DNA from: a virus
Strand: one strand, 5' to 3'
Virus record (IMG/VR): IMGVR_UViG_3300027749_000313
Location: 1 to 33,748 of that record
DNA: 33,748 bases
This document shows positions 1 to 8,585 of the stretch, piece by piece. The translations under genes were made by a program, and so were the position numbers. Below the pieces are notes generated by a model. It did not search any database. It saw nothing but the letters and a program-made list of their open reading frames with translations, and had not been told where the DNA came from. The stretch's first letter is position 1; each line of letters begins with the position of its first letter.

Positions 1-277
1 CCACTTCGTCCGGCGTCATTCCAGGGATGCGAAGGTCGGCCGCTGCGGCCACCCGATGTTGGCTGGTGTCTTTCGATCCAACCGCATCATTTACGGCTTT
101 GCTGCGAAATGCAGAATTGACCATCACCGGTTTGCCGCCCAATGTTTTTTTGACCGTTTCCAGGAAGTCAGCCAGGCGAACCAGGTTGGCCATTTCCGCG
201 TCGTTGGGCGTGTTGTCCAATTCGCGGTGGTCGGTGTGCGTCAATTCTTCCAGGGTGAAATGCTCTGACAAATTCAT
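1..277 (-). CDS. M15-family peptidoglycan peptidase (endolysin), N-terminal part; continues at right edge
   Basis: Likely cleaves peptide bonds of peptidoglycan to lyse the host at the end of infection. The frame starts at 277 (ATG preceded by AAAGG) and runs off the left edge after 92 codons. Visible family features are a GGKPVMVNSAFRS stretch (the usual SGYRS region), then SQH with His74 and AAD with Asp81, which match two zinc ligands of the M15 'SxHxxGxAxD' motif; the motif Gly is Ala77 here. The third ligand lies in the piece at 33600-33748. Its start overlaps the stop of the holin-like gene (ATGA), as expected for a lysis cassette. M15 identity is inferred from motif reading, not from a search. 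Confidence 0.88.
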   Translation of the reverse strand, partial: MNLSEHFTLEELTHTDHRELDNTPNDAEMANLVRLADFLETVKKTLGGKPVMVNSAFRSKAVNDAVGSKDTSQHRVAAAADLRIPGMTPDEV

Positions 278-684
278 TTTCTGCCTTTCATGTCGGCCAG
301 TTTTTCAACGGTTCGGCCGCCAAAGTAAGCCAGGAAAATGATTTGGCCCCATTGGCCCAACAACTGCACGTAGGATTCTTGCGCGTTGTAGCCGAATGCA
401 CTCATCATGGTGAACAAAAAGAACGCCACAAAAATGGCAATCAGCGCCAGCGGCCGAATGTTTTTTGACAACCAGGAATCGGAACCCATGTCGGCTTTCC
501 AACGATCCGACACGTTGTTCATTTCCACTTCAAACAATTTGGTTTCGTTGGCCATCTTGGCCAGTTCCCCGCTTTGCGCCAATGCGGCCAAGTCCAATTG
601 CGCTTTGGCTTTGGCTTCGGGATCGGGAATCAATTTGTCGATCAACTTCCCGCCGACGTTCAACAATGCGTCAAGTCCAAACAT
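274..684 (-). CDS. Holin-like membrane protein (GTA_holin_3TM-type)
   Basis: A 136-aa protein that probably permeabilises the inner membrane so the endolysin can act. The N-terminal half is amphipathic, with the LIDKLIPDPEAKAKA stretch typical of the 3TM gene-transfer-agent-release holin family. A SWLSKNIRPL motif leads into a strong hydrophobic segment (ALIAIFVAFFLFTMMSAF), followed by a second hydrophobic stretch (IIFLAYFGG) and a basic tail. AAAGGA precedes the ATG. It lies directly upstream of, and overlaps, the endolysin start. The family call comes from remembered motif style. If it is wrong, it is still clearly a small membrane protein of the lysis region. Confidence 0.8.
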   Translation of the reverse strand: MFGLDALLNVGGKLIDKLIPDPEAKAKAQLDLAALAQSGELAKMANETKLFEVEMNNVSDRWKADMGSDSWLSKNIRPLALIAIFVAFFLFTMMSAFGYNAQESYVQLLGQWGQIIFLAYFGGRTVEKLADMKGRK

Positions 685-685
685 A

Positions 686-1039
686 TCAGTCCTTTCCGGT
701 CAGGGTTTTGATTTTGCCGTTGACCGGCACTTTTTCTTCCAGGATGGCAATGTGCATCCGGTTTTCCGCGATTTGGTCACGGTTGCGTTGGATTTCCTTT
801 TCCAAATCCTGGCGCAATTTTTCGCGGGCCAGTTCGGCGCCGGTGTTGCTTGCTTGTTTATTGTCGCTGGTCACCACCAGGCTAATTTTGCTGTTCAGGA
901 TGGTGACTTCATGCGCCAAGTTTGACAGCGCCGACATAAGGTAAACCACGCACGAAAACAACAATGGCAGCAAAGCAAACGTGATTTTTTCAATCAATTG
1001 TCCTTTGGCTTCCATGTTTTGAATTTTCTCCTCACTCAT
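686..1039 (-). CDS. Lysis-region membrane protein with coiled coil
   Basis: A 117-aa protein with one hydrophobic segment near residues 19-36 (ITFALLPLLFSCVVYLMSAL) followed by a long charged, heptad-like region (about residues 60-105) predicted to form a coiled coil. One N-terminal membrane anchor plus a coiled coil resembles inner-membrane spanin subunits or the uncharacterised DUF7201-type phage proteins. No partner outer-membrane lipoprotein lies beside it, so I do not call it a spanin. The ATG is preceded by AAGGGGC, and its upstream neighbour's TGA lies 1 base before it. Membrane topology is visible; the function is inferred from its place in the lysis cassette. Confidence 0.7.
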   Translation of the reverse strand: MSEEKIQNMEAKGQLIEKITFALLPLLFSCVVYLMSALSNLAHEVTILNSKISLVVTSDNKQASNTGAELAREKLRQDLEKEIQRNRDQIAENRMHIAILEEKVPVNGKIKTLTGKD

Positions 1040-1040
1040 T

Positions 1041-1286
1041 TCAATGCCCCTTCATCCAACTGATTGCAAAACCTACGGTACTTGAAATGAACGACACAAA
1101 CGCCATGCCAGCCCAAAAGCCACCACGGCCCTGGTTGGCCAGGGCGACCAGGTGTTCAAGTTGATTTTCCATTTTGTCCATCTTGGTTTCCATTTGGTCA
1201 AACCGGCGTTCATAGTCCTGAACCTTTTGCCAAAGGACACCGTATTTGACCGGATCAATTTCTGCCTGTGCCATGTCGTCGTTCAC
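1041..1286 (-). CDS. Small coiled-coil/TM protein of the lysis cassette
   Basis: An 81-aa protein. Residues 13-50 form a charged heptad-rich region (DYERRFDQMETKMDKMENQL), followed by one C-terminal hydrophobic segment (FWAGMAFVSFISSTVGFAI) and a short basic tail. A coiled coil followed by a tail anchor is the layout of XhlA-like lysis accessory proteins, so a holin partner or antiholin role is plausible but unproven. The start is a GTG that overlaps the previous stop (GTGA). No good ribosome site is visible, so translation is probably coupled to the large upstream gene. An ATG four codons later (1274) is the alternative start. Confidence 0.65.
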   Translation of the reverse strand: MNDDMAQAEIDPVKYGVLWQKVQDYERRFDQMETKMDKMENQLEHLVALANQGRGGFWAGMAFVSFISSTVGFAISWMKGH

Positions 1287-4003
1287 TTTTTAACCAAATC
1301 TTGAATGGGGACAAAACGCGATTGCGTGTTTTCAAATGCTTTTTGTTCGGCTTTGGATTCCGCTGCGGCGCGTTTCCTGGCTGCGCGTTGGCCTAATAAT
1401 TCGTTTGTTGCCAATGCGGCTGCACCGCCAGCGGTTCCGGCAGTAACGCCACCCGTGGCCATTTCAGTAATTCCACCGGCGGTTAAAGCGGCGCCCTTTG
1501 AAACCAAATGTTCGGCAATTTTGGAACCTAACTTTTGTTCCACGTTGATTTTTTGAACCGCTGCGCCTTTGTAACCGGTATCGGTGGCCAGGATGTGAAC
1601 GGCGTTGTGGTAATCGCGTAGGTTGCCCATTTCTTCAGGCGTAAACAAACGATTCATTACCTCACGATTTGCGTTCATGTAGTCCGTAACTTGTTTAGGC
1701 GTTGTTTTACTCGCCAATTGGTTACCAAACTGCGCTTTAATTTCTGACAATGCTTTTGTGGCGGCTGGTTGCAATTCAGGTGGGACGCCTTTTAACGTAT
1801 CAATTACATGGGTAAATTGATTCACCGGCATATCCGCAATATTTTGAGCAACTTTTTCAATTTGCACTTTTCGATTGATGCCCTTTGGCCCTTCGGCATC
1901 CAAAATACTGGCAATTCCGTTTGGATTGTCCAAAGTATTTTTGCGAAGTTCATGCAACGCCCGCGCATCTTTGTAAAGCGGCGTGTTTGTGTCCAGGTTG
2001 GCCAATACGTCGTTGTCCACCGCTTCTTTTAACTGGCGGTGAAGGTTGGCATTTTTACGATCCCAATTTTCGTTAAGGAATTGACGGAAGTTTTCGGCAG
2101 TTTTGGCATCTGTCGGCAATAGGTTGCCATCTTTGTCAATCATGCCCAATTGTTTCATGCGGGCTTTGGCAATGTTGGTCAAACCAATGGTTTCGGTGTT
2201 GGCCAGCGTCAACGATTCGTCGCCCAAAACCTTCATAATGTTTTGCGCTTCGACCGGAATATCTTTGGCAATTGCGTCGCGTTCCGCATAAATTTTGCGG
2301 GTTGCTTCGTCAAAATGTGTTTCCAAATCTTGCAACGGCTTCAAAATGGTGTTGCCGCGCTTGTAAACGGTGCTTTCGTCCAAGCCAACCGTGCCGCCGG
2401 TATTTTTAACCTGGCGTTCAATAAAATCAGCCAGGCGTTTTTTTTCTTCGGCAAAACGTTCTTTGAGAAAATTTCCAATAGATGTGTCCGTATTTGATGC
2501 GGCATAATTTGTGGCGCGTTCTTTGCCTTTGCCTTCAATGGCCGCCAGGTCGGCAGAATGATCGGCGCCCAAAACGCGGTTCAACGTTTGGGCGCGGGCA
2601 TATTGTTCGTCCAACGGCAAACCGTTTTCAGCATATTTAACTTCGGTCAATGGCGTTTCGGGTGCGGTTGGCTTGCTTGTTCCAAGCGGCGACGCGGCGG
2701 GTTGTGCTGGCGCGGGCTGGCCTGGCGCGGCGGGTTGTGCTGGCGCGGGCTGGCCTGGCGCGGCTGGCTGCGTCGCTGCCTGTCGTTCTTCTTGATAACG
2801 CTGATCTAATTCGTCCACATTGCGCTTTAATTCCAAACCAGGCACTTCAGTACCAGGAACGGCTGCTGGCGCTGCTTTTGGTTTCATGTTGGTAGTACCA
2901 GGCGCAATAGCCTCGACAACTGTTCCAACGGCCCGCTGGACGGGTTCAGGCGTCATTGTTTTGACCGCTTGCCCAACGTATCCGGCTTCGCGGCCAACGG
3001 CGCCGGTTACCGCTTTGATGGCCTTAGTTCCGGCCACGGCTTTGACGCCACCAGGAACCAAAAACGTGGCCTGGTTGACCAGGTTTTCCACATCGGTTTT
3101 GGGAACGTTAATTCCTTGGCTTTGCAAACCTTGATAAATTGCGTCAACGCCTTTGCCAATGTTGGCGCCAATGTAATCCATAATTTGGCGGCTGGCTTCG
3201 CCTTTGTATTCGGGCGTTTCAGTCACGCCAAACAATTTACCAACGACATTTTTGTCGCTGCTGCTTTCGGCTGTTGCTGCTTTTGCGGCGGCTTCGGGCG
3301 ACATTTGTGTGCCGTAATAAGCCCGCGCCAACGGATAAGCCAAAACGTCCAACGTTCCGGTAATTGCATTGATACCAGTATCGGCCAGGCTGGCGGCTGC
3401 GCGACCTTGGCCACGCAAAAATTGGCCAACCTTTCCGGCAACGCCTTTTGGCTTTTGCTCTCCTGGTGCGCCTGGCGTCCCTGGCGTTTCCGTAAATGCT
3501 TGTTGAACCGCATTGTTGATGTTTTCAGGCTTTACGTCGGTAAATCCTTGGGGCATTTCCGTGCCGGTCACTTGGCCAGGCATTAACACCGCGTGAACGG
3601 GGTCTTGTTTTCCAAGCGGGCGGTGAATGCCAAAACGGTTCAAAAAGGCTTCGGGAACCTTGGTTGAAATGTCCACCGCTTCGGTGTGAAAAGTTGGCTG
3701 GCCTGGTGTACCGGTTGGATTGACAGGGGTAAACACGCCTGGCGTTCCGGTTTTACTTTGGTCAAACAATTTTTGTTGTTCAGCGCGGGTGCGAACGCCG
3801 CTGGTGATTGGCATATCTGTGCCAAATTCTTGTTTATATGCTGCCTGGGCTTTTTGCAAATTTGTAAGCAAAGCCGGATTCAGCCCTTCCAAATTGACTT
3901 GGCTGGATTGATTTTGCTGTCCGGCTGGCTGCGGTTTTGGTTGGCGACCAAACGCTTGCCCCACCGCATTGTCAATGTCGGCAAGGTTTAACGGTTCCAT
4001 CAT
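1283..4003 (-). CDS. Large internal virion/ejection protein with M15-like peptidase domain
   Basis: A 906-aa protein, probably packaged in the virion and ejected with DNA, with a local peptidoglycan-cutting activity. Residues about 45-142 resemble an M15/VanY-type peptidase: ITSGVRTRAEQQ at 66-77, FHTEAVDIS at 105-113 (His106, Asp111) and DPVHAVL at 134-140 (His137). The His-to-Asp spacing is two residues shorter than usual, so activity is uncertain. Residues about 165-380 are Ala/Gly-rich with hydrophobic stretches. Residues about 400-450 form a Pro/Ala/Gln linker with a perfect 11-aa repeat. The remainder is long, charged and helical. Its place after two other injection-type genes and before lysis genes supports the role. 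No lytic transglycosylase motif is seen. Confidence 0.72.
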   Translation of the reverse strand: MMEPLNLADIDNAVGQAFGRQPKPQPAGQQNQSSQVNLEGLNPALLTNLQKAQAAYKQEFGTDMPITSGVRTRAEQQKLFDQSKTGTPGVFTPVNPTGTPGQPTFHTEAVDISTKVPEAFLNRFGIHRPLGKQDPVHAVLMPGQVTGTEMPQGFTDVKPENINNAVQQAFTETPGTPGAPGEQKPKGVAGKVGQFLRGQGRAAASLADTGINAITGTLDVLAYPLARAYYGTQMSPEAAAKAATAESSSDKNVVGKLFGVTETPEYKGEASRQIMDYIGANIGKGVDAIYQGLQSQGINVPKTDVENLVNQATFLVPGGVKAVAGTKAIKAVTGAVGREAGYVGQAVKTMTPEPVQRAVGTVVEAIAPGTTNMKPKAAPAAVPGTEVPGLELKRNVDELDQRYQEERQAATQPAAPGQPAPAQPAAPGQPAPAQPAASPLGTSKPTAPETPLTEVKYAENGLPLDEQYARAQTLNRVLGADHSADLAAIEGKGKERATNYAASNTDTSIGNFLKERFAEEKKRLADFIERQVKNTGGTVGLDESTVYKRGNTILKPLQDLETHFDEATRKIYAERDAIAKDIPVEAQNIMKVLGDESLTLANTETIGLTNIAKARMKQLGMIDKDGNLLPTDAKTAENFRQFLNENWDRKNANLHRQLKEAVDNDVLANLDTNTPLYKDARALHELRKNTLDNPNGIASILDAEGPKGINRKVQIEKVAQNIADMPVNQFTHVIDTLKGVPPELQPAATKALSEIKAQFGNQLASKTTPKQVTDYMNANREVMNRLFTPEEMGNLRDYHNAVHILATDTGYKGAAVQKINVEQKLGSKIAEHLVSKGAALTAGGITEMATGGVTAGTAGGAAALATNELLGQRAARKRAAAESKAEQKAFENTQSRFVPIQDLVKK
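2696..2761 (-). repeat. Tandem 33-bp repeat, two perfect copies
   Basis: Copies at 2696-2728 and 2729-2761 are identical. They encode an 11-residue Pro/Ala/Gln unit in the disordered linker of the large internal virion protein. The period is a multiple of three, so copy-number change would lengthen or shorten the linker without breaking the frame. Confidence 0.9.
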
Positions 4004-5637
4004 TGGCCCCCGATCAATTTTTGCATTTGTGAAATTTTGCTAACTAGGCTTTGATAACCAGGGGAATTGGCGCCACCGGCTTGGGTAACTACATCCTTGA
4101 TGGCTTCATTGTCTTTGCTTCGAATAGCATCATACAAACGAATTGCGTTTATGCCATCATTGCCAAGGGTTTGCGACCAACGTTGTTGAAATTCCGCCGC
4201 TGCAAATGGATTTTTTGTACGGTTAAATGCGTTTTCAACGCCTTGGGAAAACAATTCCGTTCCGGTCGATAACGCACGGTTAACGCGGGCGGTTTGCTTG
4301 ATGGCGGTAGGCGTCCATTCCGTTGTTCCGGCCATTTGTCCAGCAATTGCACGGCCAGCGTCAGTACCGGCCAGGCCAGTACCGGCCGATAAGGCTTGCG
4401 TTTGCAGCGCCATGTAATGGCCCAATTGCTGAAGGTTGGTTGCGTTGTCGCCACCAATGCCCAAACCGTTCAGGCCAGCATAACCGCCGGTAAGGTTTGC
4501 AAGTGTTCCGGAACCTTTACCGGAAATTACTTCGTCGGCCAACTTAATAATTTGATTGCTGTTGAATTGCTGAATTGGCACTTGTTGCGCCAGGGCGCGG
4601 GTGTTCAAGCGCAAATTGGTTGCTGCTTCCATGGTTGCCGCGTTTTCACCGGCTGGCATACGAACCGGCGCATTACTTGTCACGGGCGGTGGATTTCCAA
4701 CAACTGCGGGCGCAACCATTGTTGTGGCGGGGGCTGGCGCTGCGGCGGCTGGCAATGGTTGCATTGTTCCAGGACGCACATTTGCTGCGCCTGGTAATTG
4801 TGCTGGATTTGCGCCAGCCGGAATTGTGACTTCACCCAACAATTCGCCGTTTACGCCATAAGCCAAAGCGGTTGGATTATTGTTCATGTCCACGCGGTTG
4901 GTCGGAACATAGCGCGTTCCTGGGCTTAATTGCGCTTGCGCTAAAGGCCGTTGAGTGTTGATGGTCAACTGTTGCGGCAAACCGCCTGGCTGTGCCTTTT
5001 GGTTGTATTGCACAATGTCCGTGCCAAGGTTCACCGTTCCGGTTTTTGGCCCAAATGTGGATTCTTGTTCGGCTGGTGTCAACAATGATTGGGCGCCACG
5101 AACCAGCATTTGAGAAACGTGCGGCCCTGGCTGCGTCATTTTGAACGGAACCATTGCCGAATCAATGTATCGTTGAACGTCGGGCTGATCTTTGTACTGA
5201 TCTTTTAATTGATCGGCCAAAGCAAATACGGCTTTGGGGTCTTCAACGCCAGCGTCGCCCAAAATTCGAAAATGGCTTCCAATGTTCGATTTAATGTTTT
5301 GACCAAATCCGCGTTTGGCTTCCAATGCCGTTGTTTGGGCATTGTGCAAAGTGCTGTATTCCTGAAGGTATTTTGCGCCGGTGCGGGGCGCCAATTGCGG
5401 AATAATCTTGTTTACTTTGTCCATGTCCAACCGGTTGTCGGTCATAAACAAATTGGGGTCTTGCTTTACGGCGTCAGCAATTTTGCGTTGTTCCTCATTG
5501 CCAACGGTTTGTTGTTCCAAAGAAATTTCGCCACTTTTAAGCGCCTGGGCGCCACGGGCCATGTTGACCATATCCGACAAATTTGTCGTTTGTGGCTTAA
5601 TGTCCGTGCTTGGGAACGATGTGAAAAAATCAGCCAT
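4000..5637 (-). CDS. Putative internal virion/injection protein (545 aa)
   Basis: Not recognised by a specific motif. The N-terminal 150 residues are charged and helical. The middle (about 240-330) is Pro/Ala-rich low complexity, and the C-terminal third is helical and Ala/Gln/Asn-rich. There is no signal peptide or membrane segment. It lies between a P22-gp7-style Ala/Gly-rich protein and the M15-containing 906-aa protein, the position where podophages keep their ejection proteins (gp7/gp20/gp16 of P22 as the analogy). The ATG has AAGGGGA upstream, and the stop overlaps the next start. A role in DNA ejection is inferred from position and composition only. Confidence 0.65.
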   Translation of the reverse strand: MADFFTSFPSTDIKPQTTNLSDMVNMARGAQALKSGEISLEQQTVGNEEQRKIADAVKQDPNLFMTDNRLDMDKVNKIIPQLAPRTGAKYLQEYSTLHNAQTTALEAKRGFGQNIKSNIGSHFRILGDAGVEDPKAVFALADQLKDQYKDQPDVQRYIDSAMVPFKMTQPGPHVSQMLVRGAQSLLTPAEQESTFGPKTGTVNLGTDIVQYNQKAQPGGLPQQLTINTQRPLAQAQLSPGTRYVPTNRVDMNNNPTALAYGVNGELLGEVTIPAGANPAQLPGAANVRPGTMQPLPAAAAPAPATTMVAPAVVGNPPPVTSNAPVRMPAGENAATMEAATNLRLNTRALAQQVPIQQFNSNQIIKLADEVISGKGSGTLANLTGGYAGLNGLGIGGDNATNLQQLGHYMALQTQALSAGTGLAGTDAGRAIAGQMAGTTEWTPTAIKQTARVNRALSTGTELFSQGVENAFNRTKNPFAAAEFQQRWSQTLGNDGINAIRLYDAIRSKDNEAIKDVVTQAGGANSPGYQSLVSKISQMQKLIGGQ

Positions 5638-5646
5638 TTGATCCCC

Positions 5647-6408
5647 TTACGCTAAGTATTTGGCCAGCATTGCGGCTTGCATAAAATTGTTGCCAAGTCC
5701 AGCCATTGCATTTGCTGAACCCACTTGGCCAGCCCCGTAAGCAGTTGCTGAACCTACACCCAATTGACCAGCCGCGTTTGCAAAGTTTGTTCCGGCTGTG
5801 TTGGTTGCCGATTGACCAGACTGGCCAATACCAGCCACGCCCGCCAAACGGTTGTAAATGTTGGTTTGTTGGTTTTGGAAATTGGTAAACGCGTTTTGGT
5901 ATGCGTTTCCCGCATAGTCTTCCGCAAATTTGGTCGAAGCCATGTTGGCGTTTGAACCGCCACCACCAACGTTAACGTTTTGCCGTGTTGCGCCCACACC
6001 TTCATCTAGCATAAATTTGTAATTTGGCGCCAGGTTTGATTTTAAATCTGCGGCTGTAAATTCACGGGTTAAGTTTCCGTTACCCGTGGCCATTGTGGTT
6101 GGATTTCCGCTGGCATCATATTGTTGATATTGGCCAGGCAGCATGGATTGAAGGGTGTTTAACGCCCCATACCCCGCTGATCTATACGGCGTTTGCTGCG
6201 TGTTAATCGTGTTGAAAATATCGCGCTGAAGGCCGGTGGCGTTGGCTGCTGCGGATTGCTGTGCGGATGCTGCATCGCGGGCCGCGTTGGCCTGGTTCAT
6301 TGAACCGCCAATTGAACCCCCGACAGCGGCGCCAATACCAGCGCCAAGTAAAGTGCCGCCGATACCGTAACCAGCCGCTGCGCCGATTGCTGCTGCAACA
6401 AAAGTCAT
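5647..6408 (-). CDS. DNA transfer/injection protein, Gly/Ala-rich
   Basis: A 253-aa protein beginning with a strongly hydrophobic Gly/Ala segment (residues 3-36, GAAAGYGIGG-type glycine zipper), then a helical Ala/Gln region and a Gly/Asn/Ala-rich C-terminus ending in helical AMAGLGNNFMQAAMLAKYLA. This layout is common among podophage 'DNA transfer' proteins that are packaged in the head and assemble a channel across the host envelope. GGAAGGAA precedes the ATG. Its neighbours are the cupin-like tail gene upstream and the 545-aa internal protein downstream. The assignment rests on composition and gene order. Confidence 0.68.
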   Translation of the reverse strand: MTFVAAAIGAAAGYGIGGTLLGAGIGAAVGGSIGGSMNQANAARDAASAQQSAAANATGLQRDIFNTINTQQTPYRSAGYGALNTLQSMLPGQYQQYDASGNPTTMATGNGNLTREFTAADLKSNLAPNYKFMLDEGVGATRQNVNVGGGGSNANMASTKFAEDYAGNAYQNAFTNFQNQQTNIYNRLAGVAGIGQSGQSATNTAGTNFANAAGQLGVGSATAYGAGQVGSANAMAGLGNNFMQAAMLAKYLA

Positions 6409-6409
6409 A

Positions 6410-6871
6410 TTATGTTCCTTCCAATTTCTTCAAATCCGCAATGATTTGTTTCAATTTATTCCCCGAATCAAACAATGCGGTATTGTCCGGCTCGACCAAT
6501 TCTGCTTCGATTTCGTCCAGGTCGGTTTTATCAGTTTTGTGGATCGTCACCCCAATGGAATCTTGGGTGGCCAATGTCACCCGCTTGGTTCCTGGTTGGC
6601 ATTCCACAACGTCACCAGCCTGAAGTTTTTTCATTCCTTTTTCCGTCCAAGCAATTATCTCGCCTTTGGCGCATAAAAAAAAGTGCGGTTGCTTGTGAAC
6701 CTTGCCAACAATCAGCGTTCCAGCCGGACGAAATACGCGGCGGCAATACATTCCAGGCACAAAATAATGTTCTGTTTGCAATTCAACCTGGGGCATTTTG
6801 ACCATTTCGGCTTGCAGCCGGTCAATTTGATCCTTGGTCGGAACGTCAGCAATTACGTCAATGTCGTTCAA
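6410..6871 (-). CDS. Cupin-fold-like tail-region protein
   Basis: A 153-aa protein. The core HYFVPGMYCRRVFRPAGTL..GKVHK..HFFLCAKGEI..W.....KKLQAGDVVECQPGTKRV reads as a cupin-like beta barrel. Related small proteins commonly sit beside gp10-like and injection genes in podophages; their function is unknown. The start is an unusual TTG at 6871 that overlaps the previous TGA (TTGA) and has GGGGGAAC upstream. The first internal ATG, at residue 23, would remove the N-terminal helix, so I prefer TTG. A metal-binding role for the two His in the core is possible but not shown. Confidence 0.75.
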   Translation of the reverse strand: MNDIDVIADVPTKDQIDRLQAEMVKMPQVELQTEHYFVPGMYCRRVFRPAGTLIVGKVHKQPHFFLCAKGEIIAWTEKGMKKLQAGDVVECQPGTKRVTLATQDSIGVTIHKTDKTDLDEIEAELVEPDNTALFDSGNKLKQIIADLKKLEGT

Positions 6872-7116
6872 AATGTTCCCCCGCCAATCCCAACCAAGGC
6901 CGTTAACAATGTAAAAGTTCCCGCCGCTGGCGTCACGTTACCAATTATGGTGTCGTTGATTTGGCCGCCATCAATCACAATGTATTTCACCGTTTGCGTA
7001 ACCACCGACGGGTTTTGCAGCCATTGAATCCATTCACGCGCTGGCCCTTGACTTACCGAATCAAGAAACCTAGATTGCGGAAACGGAATGTTAGAAATTG
7101 ACGGGGTGGCTGGCAT
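6868..7116 (-). CDS. Small tail-associated protein with fibre-like C-terminus
   Basis: An 82-aa protein. The N-terminal half (FLDSVSQGPAREWIQWLQNP) is helical. The C-terminal half contains NDTIIGNVTPAAGTFTLLTA, nearly the same motif as STIDSSVIGGTVPAAGYFTS in the 713-aa tail fibre, and it ends in GIGGGTF, similar to GTGGGNF at the end of that fibre. The ATG forms TAATG with the stop of the gp10-like gene, and its own stop overlaps the TTG of the cupin-like gene. It is probably a virion component. It could be an adaptor carrying the fibre-base motif, or a remnant of a fibre gene. Confidence 0.7.
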   Translation of the reverse strand: MPATPSISNIPFPQSRFLDSVSQGPAREWIQWLQNPSVVTQTVKYIVIDGGQINDTIIGNVTPAAGTFTLLTALVGIGGGTF

Positions 7117-8585
7117 TAGTTATCCCCCGCCGATGCTTTTAGATTTGCGGAAATAATCACGGCTTTGACGGGATCGGTCACCACCACTTCAAAAATGCGG
7201 TCACGCGACCAACCCAAACGGCGCCACATTGCGCGGTTTTGATATTGGCCCATCTTGCCGATGGTCACCCAATGTTCATTCGACCAGGTAGAACCGCCAT
7301 CATTTGACCAGCGCAACATAACCTGGGGGTCTTTGCCCTGGCCATTGTTCAATCCAACACCTGGTTGAAATTGAATTTGCAATTCTTCAAAAAATTGGCG
7401 TTGCAAATCGGTTGTCAAATGCGGGGCGCGACGCAACCGGCGAATAGTGTTGCCGTTGTCCGTGTAAATGTCATTGTTTAGGCTGTAAATTTTTCCGTTT
7501 TCAAAGTCGCCAACGTAATATTTATTGTTGAACCAGCAACCACAATTTGATCGGTGGCGATAGTATTCGGCAGCGCCTTCGTCCCACGATAGCCATTTAT
7601 GCCAAACTTGAGTGGTCTTGTCGTACACCCAGGTTAAATCAGCGTTTGGAATGGTCAGCACATAAAATTCGTGGCCTTCCAATTTGTAAGAATATGCCAA
7701 GGCGTCCGACACATCAACGCCCAACAATGTTTGTTCAACAGCGTGAGTTGAAAGTCGCACAAATGTGTAGCCCTCAATTGATCCAATCACGTTTTGGCCA
7801 AGGGTGTTGCGGCTCAAAAACATAAAGTTTTCACCAAATCGAACCACCGAATATTTGGCAGCGCATCCGTATTGCACCGAAGTTCCCGCAATGCGCTGAA
7901 ACGGAAATGTTGTAAAACCTTGAATTTGGGAACCAACGTCCACCCAAACTTCCGAAGTTACTTCACCCAACAAAAATACCTGACGACGATCAACAATCAA
8001 AGACACCAGGTTGTCAGGGGCGCCGTCTTTTGAACCGTAATAGGCCGATGTACTAAACACCGAATCCAAGTCCGTAGCGGCCCAATTTTGGGTTCCTGGC
8101 TGGTTGTAAATGATGTAATTGTCCACCGTGTCCACCGAATCAGCGCCAACCCAAGGGCCGTCGGTGATTGGCAATTTTTTGAACACATTGGTGGTGGCGT
8201 ACCAATAATAACGATTTGCGCCGTCAACAATGTACGCCGCCAGCCCTTCGGTTGTAATTTGGTTGTCAGTAATGTCAACCTGGCCGGTTGATGTGTCCAA
8301 CGTTCCAACTTGAACGGCGCCGCCATCAACGGTGATTTGATACACCGTGCTGCCGACAACGACCATCATGTATTTATTGCCTGACAAAGCCCGCATTCCG
8401 CGAACCTCGGCAACGTTCAATTGATACTCTTGAACCAGGCCAGGCGTGGGGTACAACGCCACCACGCCGCGGCTGCCCTGGGGCTTCATTGGGTCGATTT
8501 CAGGAAAGTAATTGATACATTCCTGGTCGTCTTGGTAAATGGATGGCGCGACGTATGACGGGCCAATAAAGCCAAAGTCGGGCAT
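7116..8585 (-). CDS. P22 gp10-like packaged-DNA stabilisation/tail hub protein
   Basis: A 489-aa protein matching the style and length of P22 gp10, the tail hub that plugs the portal channel after packaging. The N-terminus (DFGFIGPSYVAPSIYQDDQECINYFPEI) and repeated beta-propeller-like strands (VVDRRQVFLLG, YKLEGHEFYVLTIPNADLTW) are typical. The frame is open upstream to 8612, but I start at the ATG at 8585: it carries GGAGGA at a good distance, forms TAATG with the gp4-like stop, and begins exactly where family homology usually begins. It should dock on the gp4-like adaptor encoded immediately upstream. Confidence 0.88.
   Translation of the reverse strand: MPDFGFIGPSYVAPSIYQDDQECINYFPEIDPMKPQGSRGVVALYPTPGLVQEYQLNVAEVRGMRALSGNKYMMVVVGSTVYQITVDGGAVQVGTLDTSTGQVDITDNQITTEGLAAYIVDGANRYYWYATTNVFKKLPITDGPWVGADSVDTVDNYIIYNQPGTQNWAATDLDSVFSTSAYYGSKDGAPDNLVSLIVDRRQVFLLGEVTSEVWVDVGSQIQGFTTFPFQRIAGTSVQYGCAAKYSVVRFGENFMFLSRNTLGQNVIGSIEGYTFVRLSTHAVEQTLLGVDVSDALAYSYKLEGHEFYVLTIPNADLTWVYDKTTQVWHKWLSWDEGAAEYYRHRSNCGCWFNNKYYVGDFENGKIYSLNNDIYTDNGNTIRRLRRAPHLTTDLQRQFFEELQIQFQPGVGLNNGQGKDPQVMLRWSNDGGSTWSNEHWVTIGKMGQYQNRAMWRRLGWSRDRIFEVVVTDPVKAVIISANLKASAGDN

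Noticed and set aside
2558-2809. Plus-strand frame rich in Trp/Arg/Gly opposite the internal virion protein
   Set aside because: It is the antisense of the Pro/Ala linker repeat; no ribosome site, and all neighbours are minus strand.
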